DNA of 64,000 nucleotides from Arenimonas sp. SCN 70-307 (GCF_001724815.1 NZ_MEDO01000014.1:62001-126000); one strand, 5' to 3'. Positions 21,642 to 30,366 are shown, numbered from the stretch's first letter. Notes: generated by a model not told the origin, from the sequence alone. Translations and numbers: made by a program.

Positions 21642-22183
21642 CCGCGCCCGCGCCGCAGCCGCGGCGTGATCTCCAGCGTGCCGGCGGCGTCCACCCACTG
21701 CAGCACGCCGTCCTGCACCATCACCTGCACGTCCATGCCGCGGGCCAGGCGCGCGCCCAGGGCCTTCGATTCCTCCGGCGCGACGTCGAGCACCACCAGG
21801 TTGGCGCAGCGCGCCAGCGCGGCCTCGTTCTTCTCCCACCATAGGTCGGCGGCGCGGCCGCCGTAGGTGATCACCACCACCTCGCCGGCGCGGCCGCAGG
21901 CGCGGCGCACCCGCGATTCATCGGGCTGGCCGAGCTCGATCCACTGCTCGACCGCGCCGGTGAGGTCCTTGCGCCACAGGTCGGGTTCGTCCTCGGTGCT
22001 GATGCCGCGGCCGAAGGCCAGGGTTTCGTGCGCGTGCAGGGCGAAGGCCAGCAGCCGCAGCATCACGCGCTCGTCGGTTTCCGACGGGTGCTGGGCCAGC
22101 ACCAGCTCGTGGGCGGCGTAGTAGTGCCGGTCCATGTCGCTGACCTGCAGGCTGGCCTTGTGCACGGTGGACTTGGGGGCCAT
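21638..22183 (-). CDS. YaeQ family protein
   Basis: 181 aa; MAPKSTVHKASLQVSDMDRHYYAAHELVLAQHPSETDERVMLRLLAFALHA. Confidence 0.92.
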   Translation of the reverse strand: MAPKSTVHKASLQVSDMDRHYYAAHELVLAQHPSETDERVMLRLLAFALHAHETLAFGRGISTEDEPDLWRKDLTGAVEQWIELGQPDESRVRRACGRAGEVVVITYGGRAADLWWEKNEAALARCANLVVLDVAPEESKALGARLARGMDVQVMVQDGVLQWVDAAGTLEITPRLRRGRG

Positions 22184-22310
22184 CGCGGTTCCATCTCGGG
22201 TTGGGGCCGGCAGACTGGCCCAGGCCGCCGCCGCTGTCCAGCCCGGGCGTTTGCCAGCCGGGCCCGGGGCGTGGACACTGTGCGCGGGGAAAACAGGGGA
22301 GCCACGCCAC

Positions 22311-22901
22311 GTGGACGTTTACGAGAAGATCAAGCGCCTGTTCGGCTGGGGCGGCAAGCCCGCGCGGGCGACCACGCCCGCGGGCCCGGCCGAGGTCGCC
22401 GAGGCCCAGCCGTCCGGCCCCGAGCGCCGGGGCAAGCCGCGCACCAATGCCCGCAGCGGCACCCGCATGCTGGTGATCGACGACTCGCCGACCATCGTCG
22501 CCCTTCTCTCGCGCATGCTGCGCCAGAACGACTACCAGGTGCTCGAGGCGGCCGACGCCGAGCAGGGCCTGGAGATCGCCCGCGCCCAGGCGCCGGAGCT
22601 GATCTTCCTGGACATCGTGCTGCCGGGCATGGACGGTTTCGCCGCGCTGCGCCAGCTGCGCAAGGACCCGTACACGCGCGACATCCCGGTGATCATGATC
22701 AGCGGCAACGAACAGGCCACCGAGCAGTTCTACGTGCACCGCATCGGCGCCGACGACTTCATGAAAAAGCCCTTCTCGCGCGCCGAGGTGTTCGCCCGCA
22801 TCGAGCGCCTGCTCGACGCCAACCGCGTGCCCCGCCGCCTGCCCCAGGGTGGCGCCCAGGCCGCGGACGCCGGCGAGGACGAGGCGGCCGCCTCGTCCTG
22901 A
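22311..22901 (+). CDS. Response regulator (CheY-like receiver) with N-terminal linker
   Basis: GTG start; MLVIDDSPTIVALLSRML...LIFLDIVLPGMDGF...FMKKPF. Confidence 0.85.
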   Translation: MDVYEKIKRLFGWGGKPARATTPAGPAEVAEAQPSGPERRGKPRTNARSGTRMLVIDDSPTIVALLSRMLRQNDYQVLEAADAEQGLEIARAQAPELIFLDIVLPGMDGFAALRQLRKDPYTRDIPVIMISGNEQATEQFYVHRIGADDFMKKPFSRAEVFARIERLLDANRVPRRLPQGGAQAADAGEDEAAASS

Positions 22902-22913
22902 ACCGCGCGGGCG

Positions 22914-24158
22914 TCAGCCGCCGCGGGCCAGCCGGGCGATGAGCTCCCCGGCCGGTTCGGGCCGGCCCACCGCCCAGCCCTGCACGAGGTTGCAGCCCAG
23001 GTCACCCAGCGCCTCGAGCGTGTTGGCGTCCTCGACGCCCTCGGCCACCACGCGCATGCCCATCTGCCTGGCGAAGGCGATCATCGCCTTGACCATCTGC
23101 AGCGAGCGCAGGTCGCCGAGCATGCCGGTGACGAAGGACTGGTCGATCTTCATCTCCGTGGCCGGGAATTCCTTGAGGTAGGCCACCGAGGCATTGCCCA
23201 CGCCGAAGTCGTCGATCGAGACGCGGATGCCGGCCGCATTGAGCTGGCGCAGCTGCGTGGCGCCGCGCTGGATGTCGGAAACGATGGCGGTCTCGGTCAC
23301 CTCCAGCACCAGGTCGCGCGGCTCGGCGTTCCAGAGCCTGAGCCCGCCCAGGAGCTGCTCGACCAGGCCGCGCTCGGCGAAGGCGGTGGCCGAGAGGTTC
23401 ATCGACACCACCAGCGGCAGGCCGGCGGCGCGCGCCTCGGCCACCGTCTGCAGGCAGGCATTGATGGACCAGCGGGTGAACTGGCTGATCATTCCCGAAG
23501 ACTCGGCCACGGGGATGAACACCGCGGGGCTGATCGTGCCCTTGGACGGATGTTCCCAGCGCGCCAGCGCCTCGGCGCCGATCACCTTGCGCTGGCGCAC
23601 GTCCATGATCGGCTGCAGGTGCATCAGCAGCTGGCCGGCGTTGATGGCCTGCAGCAGTTCGGCCGCGTCGATGCTGGTGGACTGCACCGGCGTGCCCCCG
23701 AGCAGCATCCGGTCGGGCAGCTGCCGCGCCTGCATCATCGCCTGCTCGGCCTGGCGGCACAGGGTCTCGGCGCTGTCGCCGTGCTCGGGATACATCGCGA
23801 TGCCCACCGCCACCGCCGCCAGCACCGGCTGGCCGTCGGCGATGATCGGCGCCTCGAACTGCCGCAGCAGCTTGGAGGCCGCCAGCATCGCGTGGCTGCC
23901 GTCGCGCAGCCCGGGCAGCACCAGGGCGAAGTCGCCCGAGCCGAGCTCCACCAGCTCGTCGCCGGGGCGCAGCACCCCGCGCACGCGGGAGGCGGCTTCG
24001 GCCAGCAGGGCGTCCATGGCCTGGTAGCCGGCGCGGATGCGCAGCTGGCGCAGCCCCTGCATGCCCAGGCACAGCACGCCCAGCGGCCTGCCGGAGACGC
24101 GGCTGTCCTCGAGGTGCGAGGCCAGGCGTTCGGGCAGTCCGCCGTTGCGCATCATCAT
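22914..24158 (-). CDS. EAL-domain c-di-GMP phosphodiesterase with degenerate GGDEF domain
   Basis: EALARW, SMNLSATAF, LEVTET, IDDFGVGNAS, KIDQSFV, EGVED motifs; GGDEF position reads GSGDF. Confidence 0.92.
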   Translation of the reverse strand: MMMRNGGLPERLASHLEDSRVSGRPLGVLCLGMQGLRQLRIRAGYQAMDALLAEAASRVRGVLRPGDELVELGSGDFALVLPGLRDGSHAMLAASKLLRQFEAPIIADGQPVLAAVAVGIAMYPEHGDSAETLCRQAEQAMMQARQLPDRMLLGGTPVQSTSIDAAELLQAINAGQLLMHLQPIMDVRQRKVIGAEALARWEHPSKGTISPAVFIPVAESSGMISQFTRWSINACLQTVAEARAAGLPLVVSMNLSATAFAERGLVEQLLGGLRLWNAEPRDLVLEVTETAIVSDIQRGATQLRQLNAAGIRVSIDDFGVGNASVAYLKEFPATEMKIDQSFVTGMLGDLRSLQMVKAMIAFARQMGMRVVAEGVEDANTLEALGDLGCNLVQGWAVGRPEPAGELIARLARGG

Positions 24159-24171
24159 CGCGGCACCCGCC

Positions 24172-25392
24172 TCACGCGAGGAACAGCTCGGCGGGGTCGA
24201 GGCCGAAGGCGCCGGGTTCCAGCGCCTGGGTGATCTTGACCGCGTTGTCGCCCAGGTCGGCGCCGTAGTTCATCAGGTCGACGTCGCGGAACGGGCTGTA
24301 GGGCTGCTTGTCCTTGTCGAGCAGCAGCATCAGGCGCGGGCGCAGGCGGCGCACCTGGTTCTGCGCCATCACCACGCCCACCTCGCCGGTGCTGAGCTCG
24401 ACCAGCGAGCCGGTGGGATAGACGCCCAGGCACTGCAGGAACTGCTCGACCACCTCGGACTGGAAGAGCCGGTCGCGGGCGCGGTAGAGCGCCTGCAGGG
24501 CGCCGTGGCGCGATTCGCCGTTGCGGTGCGGGCGGTCGCTGCGCAGCGCGTCGTAGGTGTCCACCACGCCGCCGATGCGGCCGGCGAGCGGGATCTTGTC
24601 GCCGGCCAGGCCCTGCGGGTAGCCGCTGCCGTCGTGGCGCTCGTGGTGGCCGGCCACCAGCTCGCGCGCCCACTTGCCGGTGACGCCGGCCTGGTCGAGC
24701 AATTCCATGCTGCGCCCGACGTGGCCGCGCATCAGCGCCATGGCCTCCGGGTCGAGCGTGCCGTCGTGGTGGGTGAGTTCGGCCGGCACGCTGGACATGC
24801 CCGCATCGAGCAGGAAGCCGCCGGTGGCCAGCTCGACCAGCACCTCGCGGGGCAGCGCCAGGTGGCGGCCGAAGGCGGCCGCCAGGGCACTGCAGTTGAC
24901 GGCGTGGCTGTAGGCGTAGTCGTCGCGCTTCATCAGCGCCATCAGCCAGAACAGCGCATCGGCATTGCGGATCAGGCTTTCCACCATCGGTTCGATGGCT
25001 TCCTGCACCACGCCGGGCTCGAGCCGGCGGCCGTTGCGCACGTCGTCGGCGATGCGCTGCGCCAGGGCCCTCAGCCCGCCGTGGGCTTCGCGGGCGTGCG
25101 GGATCTCCTCGGCCAGCCCGACGGTGTTGTGGTACTCGGGGCCACGCGGCGGGAAGACGTTGCGCGGGCCGGCCGAGACCCGCAGCGAGGGCCGCGAGGG
25201 GGAAACGCTCTTCTCGACGTCGATGAAGACGCTGGTGCAGTAGGCCGAGAGCAGCTCGATGTCGTCGTCGGAGGAAATCTCGAAGCCCTGGAACGGAAAG
25301 GGCGTACCCACCCAGTCGCGGTCGAGGCGACTGACGTACATCCCCTTCTCCAGCAGACCGACGAGCATCTGCCGCTCTTCCAGAAACTTCAC
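24172..25392 (-). CDS. HD-GYP-domain protein with substituted HD dyad
   Basis: HHERHDGSGYPQGLAGDKIPLAGRIGGVVDTYDALRSDRPHR (GYP signature) but GGFLLDAGMSSVP where the HDIGK motif is expected. Confidence 0.88.
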   Translation of the reverse strand: MKFLEERQMLVGLLEKGMYVSRLDRDWVGTPFPFQGFEISSDDDIELLSAYCTSVFIDVEKSVSPSRPSLRVSAGPRNVFPPRGPEYHNTVGLAEEIPHAREAHGGLRALAQRIADDVRNGRRLEPGVVQEAIEPMVESLIRNADALFWLMALMKRDDYAYSHAVNCSALAAAFGRHLALPREVLVELATGGFLLDAGMSSVPAELTHHDGTLDPEAMALMRGHVGRSMELLDQAGVTGKWARELVAGHHERHDGSGYPQGLAGDKIPLAGRIGGVVDTYDALRSDRPHRNGESRHGALQALYRARDRLFQSEVVEQFLQCLGVYPTGSLVELSTGEVGVVMAQNQVRRLRPRLMLLLDKDKQPYSPFRDVDLMNYGADLGDNAVKITQALEPGAFGLDPAELFLA

Positions 25393-25453
25393 CGATTGTC
25401 CCTCCCGTTCCGGCGGTTACGTTACCACGGAGACCCCCCCGGCAAACCCCGCC

Positions 25454-26968
25454 ATGGCCAAGCCCCTGCTCGTTTTCGTCCACGGCTGGTCGGTGACCAG
25501 CACCGCCACCTATGGCCAGCTGCCCGCCCGGCTCAGGCGCGAGGCCGGGCGCCGCGGGGGGCCGGGGCTCGACGTGGCCCACGTGCACCTGGGCCAGTAC
25601 GTGAGCTTCCGCGACGAGGTGCGGGTGGAGGACATCGCCCGGGCCTTCGAACACGCCATCGGCCGGGTGCTGGCCGAAGCCGGCGGGCGCCGGCGCTTCG
25701 CCTGCATCACCCACAGCACCGGGGCGCCGGTGGTGCGCGAATGGCTCGACCGCCACTACGTGCGCACCGGCCGCCTGGCCGACTGCCCGCTCTCGCACTT
25801 GGTGATGCTGGCCCCGGCCAATTTCGGCTCGGCCCTGGCCCAGCTGGGCAAGGGCCGCCTGGCCGGCATCAAGGCCTGGTTCAACGGGGTCGAGCCCGGC
25901 CAGGGCGTGCTCGACTGGCTCGAACTCGCCAGCCCCGAGTCGCTGGCGCTCAACCTGCGATGGATCCACGAATACCCCGCGCTCGGCCTCACCCGCGGCA
26001 CCAACCCGGTGTTCCCCTTCGTGCTGTGCGGCGACGCCATCGACCGCAAGCTCTACGACCACATCAATGCCTACACCGGCGAAACCGGCGGCGACGGCGT
26101 AGTGCGGCTGGCCGCGGCCAATCTCAACGCCCGCCACGTCGTGCTCGAGCAGCCGCCGGCACCGGCCGGGGAAACCCTGCCCTCGGCGCGCAAGCGGCTG
26201 GGCGAACTGTCGCTGCGCGCCAACGTGCGCTCGGCGCGCACGGCGTTTCGCATCCTGCCCGGGCTGTCGCACAGCGGCACCGACATGGGCATCCTCGCCA
26301 GCGTGCGCGACGACGATGCGCCGCATCCGACCGTGGACGCCGTGCTGCGCTGCCTGGCGGTGGCCGACGACGCCGGATACCAGCGCGCCTGCGACGAGTT
26401 CGAGGCCGCCAACGCGTTGCACCAGGCGCCGGCGCGGCGGGTCGAGCTCGAAAAAATCCCGGTGCTGCCCGACCGTCGCTACATCCACGACCCGCACGCG
26501 ATGGTGGTCTTCCGCCTGCTCGACGACGCCGGCGCGCGCGTGGGCGACGTCGACCTGCTGCTCACCGCCGGTCCGAAGGGGGACCCGAACCAGCTGCCCG
26601 AGGGCTTCCTCACCGACCGCCAGGGCAACCGGCGCGCGGCCGGGCACGTGAGCTTCTTCCTCAACCACGCCGCGCTCGCGGGCTGCGAGCCCATCCTCGA
26701 CGAACGCGGCAAGCTGCTGCGGCCCGAACGTATCGCGCGGCCGCCCTACGGCCTGAAGCTGCAGCCGCGCGGGCCGGAGCGGCTGGTCGAACACTGGCCG
26801 ACGCGGCTGGGCGCGGGCCTCGCCGACCTGCTCGGCGTCATCGAACCCAACCAGACCACGATCATCGACATCGTGCTGCACCGCGTCGTGCGCGAGGGCG
26901 TGTTCCGCTTCACCCGCAGCCTCGCGGCGCGCAGCTTCCGCGACGATCCGCCGGGCGGCGCGATCTGA
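25454..26968 (+). CDS. Alpha/beta-hydrolase (lipase/phospholipase-like) with long C-terminal region
   Basis: 505 aa; LLVFVHGWSVTSTATYGQLP oxyanion-type start, ITHSTGAPVVREWL (HSTG nucleophile elbow), LPGLSHSGTDMGIL. Confidence 0.8.
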   Translation: MAKPLLVFVHGWSVTSTATYGQLPARLRREAGRRGGPGLDVAHVHLGQYVSFRDEVRVEDIARAFEHAIGRVLAEAGGRRRFACITHSTGAPVVREWLDRHYVRTGRLADCPLSHLVMLAPANFGSALAQLGKGRLAGIKAWFNGVEPGQGVLDWLELASPESLALNLRWIHEYPALGLTRGTNPVFPFVLCGDAIDRKLYDHINAYTGETGGDGVVRLAAANLNARHVVLEQPPAPAGETLPSARKRLGELSLRANVRSARTAFRILPGLSHSGTDMGILASVRDDDAPHPTVDAVLRCLAVADDAGYQRACDEFEAANALHQAPARRVELEKIPVLPDRRYIHDPHAMVVFRLLDDAGARVGDVDLLLTAGPKGDPNQLPEGFLTDRQGNRRAAGHVSFFLNHAALAGCEPILDERGKLLRPERIARPPYGLKLQPRGPERLVEHWPTRLGAGLADLLGVIEPNQTTIIDIVLHRVVREGVFRFTRSLAARSFRDDPPGGAI

Positions 26969-27055
26969 GCCCTGACCAACGGCAGGGGCCGCTGAACGGA
27001 AGTTTCGCATAGGCTGGGACACCATCCGGGCTTCCGTGAACAACGAGGTATCGCC

Positions 27056-27967
27056 ATGGCCAGCCGCCGCGAGTTCCTGTCCGCCGCCATCGCCGTCGCC
27101 ACCGCCGCCGCGCTGCGGCCCGCCTTCGCACTCACGCCGCCGGCCACCGGCGCCATCGAGCTGCGCGCCATCCCGTCCACCGGCGAGAAGATCCCGGTGA
27201 TCGGCATGGGCACCTCGGGCAGCTTCGAAGTGGACGTGGCCGGCCGCGAGCCGCTCAAGGAAGTGCTGCGGCGTTTCGTCGCCGGCGGCGCCAGCGTCAT
27301 CGACACGTCGCCCAACTATTCCAACGCCGAGGACGTGCTGGGCGACCTGCTGGCCGAGCTGGGCCTGCGCGACCGGATCTGGCTGGCCACCAAGCTCGCC
27401 GCCGACGACCGCGCGGCCGGCGAGGCGCAGTTCGCCGACTCGCTGCGGCGCCTGCGCACCGACCGCGTCGAGCTGCTGGCCGTGCACAACCTGCGCGACT
27501 GGCGCACCCAGCTGGCGCTGGCGCGCGAGCTCAAGGCCCAGGGCAAGGTGAAGTACATCGGCCTCACCCACTTCCGCGACGAAGCCCACGACCAGCTGGC
27601 CGACATCGTCGCCGCCGAGAAGCCCGACTTCGTGCAGATCAACTACTCGGTGTCGGCGGTGAACGCAGAAAAGCGCGTGCTGCCGGTGGCCGCCGACAGC
27701 GGCGTGGCGGTGATGATCAACCGCGCCTTCGACGACGGCCGCCTGTTCTCGCGCGTGGCCGGCCAGGCCCTGCCGGGCTGGGCCGCCGAGGTGGGCATCA
27801 GCAGCTGGGCGCAGCTGTTCCTGCGCTTCGCCACCAGCCACCCGGCGGTGACGGTGGTCATCCCGGCCACCGGCAAGCCCGAGCGCCAGAGCGACAACCT
27901 GCTGGCCGGCAGCGGCCCGCGCCTGACCGAGGCGCAGCGCGCCGAACTCGTGGCGATGTTCCGCTGA
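27056..27967 (+). CDS. Aldo/keto reductase with Tat-type signal
   Basis: MASRREFLSAAIAVATAAALRPAFA; GMGTSGSFEVD...VIDTSPNYSNAEDVLG...YIGLTHFRDEAHDQL. Confidence 0.88.
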   Translation: MASRREFLSAAIAVATAAALRPAFALTPPATGAIELRAIPSTGEKIPVIGMGTSGSFEVDVAGREPLKEVLRRFVAGGASVIDTSPNYSNAEDVLGDLLAELGLRDRIWLATKLAADDRAAGEAQFADSLRRLRTDRVELLAVHNLRDWRTQLALARELKAQGKVKYIGLTHFRDEAHDQLADIVAAEKPDFVQINYSVSAVNAEKRVLPVAADSGVAVMINRAFDDGRLFSRVAGQALPGWAAEVGISSWAQLFLRFATSHPAVTVVIPATGKPERQSDNLLAGSGPRLTEAQRAELVAMFR

Positions 27968-27968
27968 C

Positions 27969-29282
27969 ATGACCGACGCCGCGGGCTTCGCCAGGCGCCT
28001 GCTGACCCGGGTCCTCGGCGTCGAGGAAGACGAACTACCGCCGGTGGCGGCGGGCATGCTGATGTTCTTCCTGCTGTTCGCGGGCTACTTCATGCTGCGG
28101 CCCGTGCGCGAGACCATGGGCATCGCCGGCGGCGTGCGCAACCTGCAGTGGCTGTTCACCGGCACCTTCATCGCCACCCTGGTGGCGATCCCGCTGTTCG
28201 GCACCATCGCCAGCCGCGTGGCGCGCCGGCGCATCCTGCCCTGGACGTATGGCTTCTTCGCCACCAACCTGCTGGGCTTCGCGGTGGCGATCAGCGCCGC
28301 GCCCGACAATGCCTGGCTGGCGCGCGGCTTCTACATCTGGCTGTCGGTGTTCAACCTGCTGGCGATCTCGGTGGCCTGGAGCGTGCTGGCCGACCTGATG
28401 CCGTCCTCCCAGGCCAAGCGCCTGTTTGCCCTGGTGGCCGCCGGCGCCAGCGCCGGTGGCCTCGCGGGCCCGGCGATGGGCCTGGTGCTGGTCGGGCCGC
28501 TGGGACACGGCGGGCTGATGGCCGTGGCCACGGCGCTGCTGGTGGGCTCGGCCGCGGCGGCGATGTGGCTGCAGCGCTGGCGCGATGCGCACCCGCTCGA
28601 TGCCGCGGACGCCCCGGCGCGGCGGGCGCCGCTGGGCGGCAACCCCTTCGCCGGCATCGGCACCGTGCTGCGCTCGCCCTACCTGCTGGGCATCGCCACC
28701 TTCGTGGTGCTGCTGGCGACGGTGACCACCTTCCTGTACTTCGAGCAGGCGCGGCTGGTGGAGATGCATTTCCCCGACCCGATCGACCAGACCCGCGTGT
28801 TCGGCCTGCTCGATGCGCTGGTGCAGACCCTGGCCATCCTCACCCAGCTCTTCCTCACCGGCCGCATCGTGCGCCGGCTGGGCCTGGTGGTGCTGCTGAC
28901 GACGGTGCCGGTGGTGATGGTCGGCGGCTTCCTGTGGCTGGCGATGGCGCCCACCTTCGCGGTGCTGGCGATCGTGATGGTCACCCGGCGCGCCGGCGAG
29001 TACGCGCTGGCGCGGCCGGGCCGGGAGATGCTGTTCACCGTGGTCGCGCCGGACCAGAAGTACAAGGCCAAGAACGTCATCGACACCGCCGTCTACCGCG
29101 GCGCCGACGCCGTCAGCGGCTGGGTGAAGGCCGGCATCGATGCCATCGCCTCCAGCCCGGCGGTGGTGGGCGTGCTCGGCGCAATGGTGGCGCTGGCCTG
29201 GGCCGGCACGGGCTTCGGGCTGGCCCGGGCCCAGGGGCGCCGCGAGGCCGCCGCGACGGCCCCGGCGGGCCGGCCCGGTTAG
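27969..29282 (+). CDS. MFS-type/ATP-ADP-translocase-like transporter
   Basis: 437 aa, ~12 TM; FLLFAGYFMLRPVRETMGIAGGVRNLQWLFTGTF and KYKAKNVIDTAVYRGADAVSGW, typical of NTP/NDP-exchanger-like MFS proteins. Confidence 0.8.
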   Translation: MTDAAGFARRLLTRVLGVEEDELPPVAAGMLMFFLLFAGYFMLRPVRETMGIAGGVRNLQWLFTGTFIATLVAIPLFGTIASRVARRRILPWTYGFFATNLLGFAVAISAAPDNAWLARGFYIWLSVFNLLAISVAWSVLADLMPSSQAKRLFALVAAGASAGGLAGPAMGLVLVGPLGHGGLMAVATALLVGSAAAAMWLQRWRDAHPLDAADAPARRAPLGGNPFAGIGTVLRSPYLLGIATFVVLLATVTTFLYFEQARLVEMHFPDPIDQTRVFGLLDALVQTLAILTQLFLTGRIVRRLGLVVLLTTVPVVMVGGFLWLAMAPTFAVLAIVMVTRRAGEYALARPGREMLFTVVAPDQKYKAKNVIDTAVYRGADAVSGWVKAGIDAIASSPAVVGVLGAMVALAWAGTGFGLARAQGRREAAATAPAGRPG

Positions 29283-29588
29283 CGTTTCTAACCCGGTAAG
29301 GACAACTAGCGAAAGCTTGTCCGGATTTGCTGGTAATCGCTGACGCAGGCCTTGTGCATCAGGCACATGGCGAGGCGGTGTTAGCGATGCTTCCCTGTCC
29401 AGCCGGCCTGTCGCCGGCCGCCCCGCTTGCCGGCCGCGGCGGCGAATGTTCCCCTGTCCCTGCCCGCCCGCAACCCACCCTCGTCGGGGAGCCCGGGCCA
29501 CCGGAATTGCAGTCAACCGCCCCCTGGCGTTGACCTCCTTCGGCAGGGTACTCAACTGTTTCGGGACAGTTGGCCCTGCCTTCTTTTT
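29283..29588 (+). ncRNA. Candidate sRNA or structured leader ending at intrinsic terminator; 5' end unknown
   Basis: Non-coding gap; GAAA-capped hairpin (AGC-GAAA-GCT inside GGACA/TGTCC), two copies of GCGA(A)TGYTTCCC(C)TGTCC, strong terminator at 29542-29588. Confidence 0.35.
29542..29588 (+). terminator. Rho-independent terminator
   Basis: GGCAGGG-TACT-CAACTGT-TTCGGG-ACAGTTG-G-CCCTGCC-TTCTTTTT: two 7-bp stem blocks and a 3' T tract. Confidence 0.85.
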
Positions 29589-29632
29589 GTCCGCGGCGCG
29601 TAAACTGCAGGCCCTCCACGCAGCGGCCGCGC

Positions 29633-30082
29633 ATGACGATCTGGGTTGACGCCGACGCCTGTCCGAACCTCATCAAGGACATCCTCTTCCGCGCCGCCGG
29701 GCGCGCGAAGGTGGCGGTGGTGCTGGTGGCCAACAGCTGGATCCGCACCCCGCCCTCGCCCTTCATCCGCTCGATGCAGGTGGCCGGCGGACCGGACGTG
29801 GCCGACGACGCCATCGCCGAACGCTGCACCGCCGGCGACCTGGTGGTGACCGCCGACATCCCCCTGGCCGCGCGTGCGCTCGACCAGGGCGCGCTGGCCC
29901 TCAACCCGCGCGGCGAGCTCTACACCGCCGACTCGATCGCCCAGCGCCTGTCGATGCGCAACTTCATGGACGAACTGCGCGGCGCCGGCGTCAACACCGG
30001 CGGCCCGCCAGCCCTGCACCCACGCGACGTACAAGCCTTCGCCAACGCCCTCGACCGCTGGCTAACCCACCACCCCAAATGA
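29633..30082 (+). CDS. YaiI/YqxD (DUF188) family protein
   Basis: 149 aa; [27 protein letters not shown]...[16 protein letters not shown]...NPRGELYT. Confidence 0.94.
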   Translation: MTIWVDADACPNLIKDILFRAAGRAKVAVVLVANSWIRTPPSPFIRSMQVAGGPDVADDAIAERCTAGDLVVTADIPLAARALDQGALALNPRGELYTADSIAQRLSMRNFMDELRGAGVNTGGPPALHPRDVQAFANALDRWLTHHPK

Positions 30083-30153
30083 ACCAGGTTGATTTTAGGT
30101 AGGAAAAAGATGACCAAGACTGATCAGATGGCTGACCTAAAATGAACCTGGTT
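30082..30153 (+). promoter_or_regulatory. Inverted-repeat element spanning the S4-domain gene start
   Basis: AACCAGGTTGATTTTAGGT (30082-30100) and ACCTAAAATGAACCTGGTT (30135-30153): 18/19 complementary; 34-nt loop. Confidence 0.7.
30110..30145 (+). CDS. Putative 11-aa leader peptide (MTKTDQMADLK)
   Basis: ATG preceded by AGGAAAAAG; stop TGA overlaps ATG of the S4-domain gene (ATGA). Confidence 0.4.
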   Translation: MTKTDQMADLK

Positions 30154-30363
30154 GAATTTGTTTTGGATCGGGAGTTTGTGGCGCTCAATGACTTGTTGCG
30201 CCTGGCCGGGCTGTGCGACAGCGGCGGCATGGGCAAGGCCATCGTCGCCAGCGGCGAGGTGACGGTGGACGGCGAGGTCGAACTGCGCAAGACCGCCAAG
30301 ATCCGCGCCGGCCAGGTGGTGCGCTGGGGCGACGCCGAAATCAGGGTGCGCGGCGCGGACTGA
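30142..30363 (+). CDS. S4-domain RNA-binding protein (YbcJ-like)
   Basis: 73 aa; EFVALNDLLRLAGLCDSGGMGKAIVASGEVTVDGEVELRKTAKIRAGQVVRWG. Confidence 0.9.
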   Translation: MNLVEFVLDREFVALNDLLRLAGLCDSGGMGKAIVASGEVTVDGEVELRKTAKIRAGQVVRWGDAEIRVRGAD

Positions 30364-30366
30364 GCC

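Noticed and set aside
24155-28057. 1300-aa minus-strand ORF
   Set aside because: Antisense or out of frame to the HD-GYP, hydrolase, AKR and transporter genes; low-complexity composition, no recognisable domain.
29283-29590. Known RNA families (6S, tmRNA, RNase P, SRP, c-di-GMP riboswitch)
   Set aside because: I could not match the conserved cores of any from memory, so it is reported only as an uncharacterised candidate.
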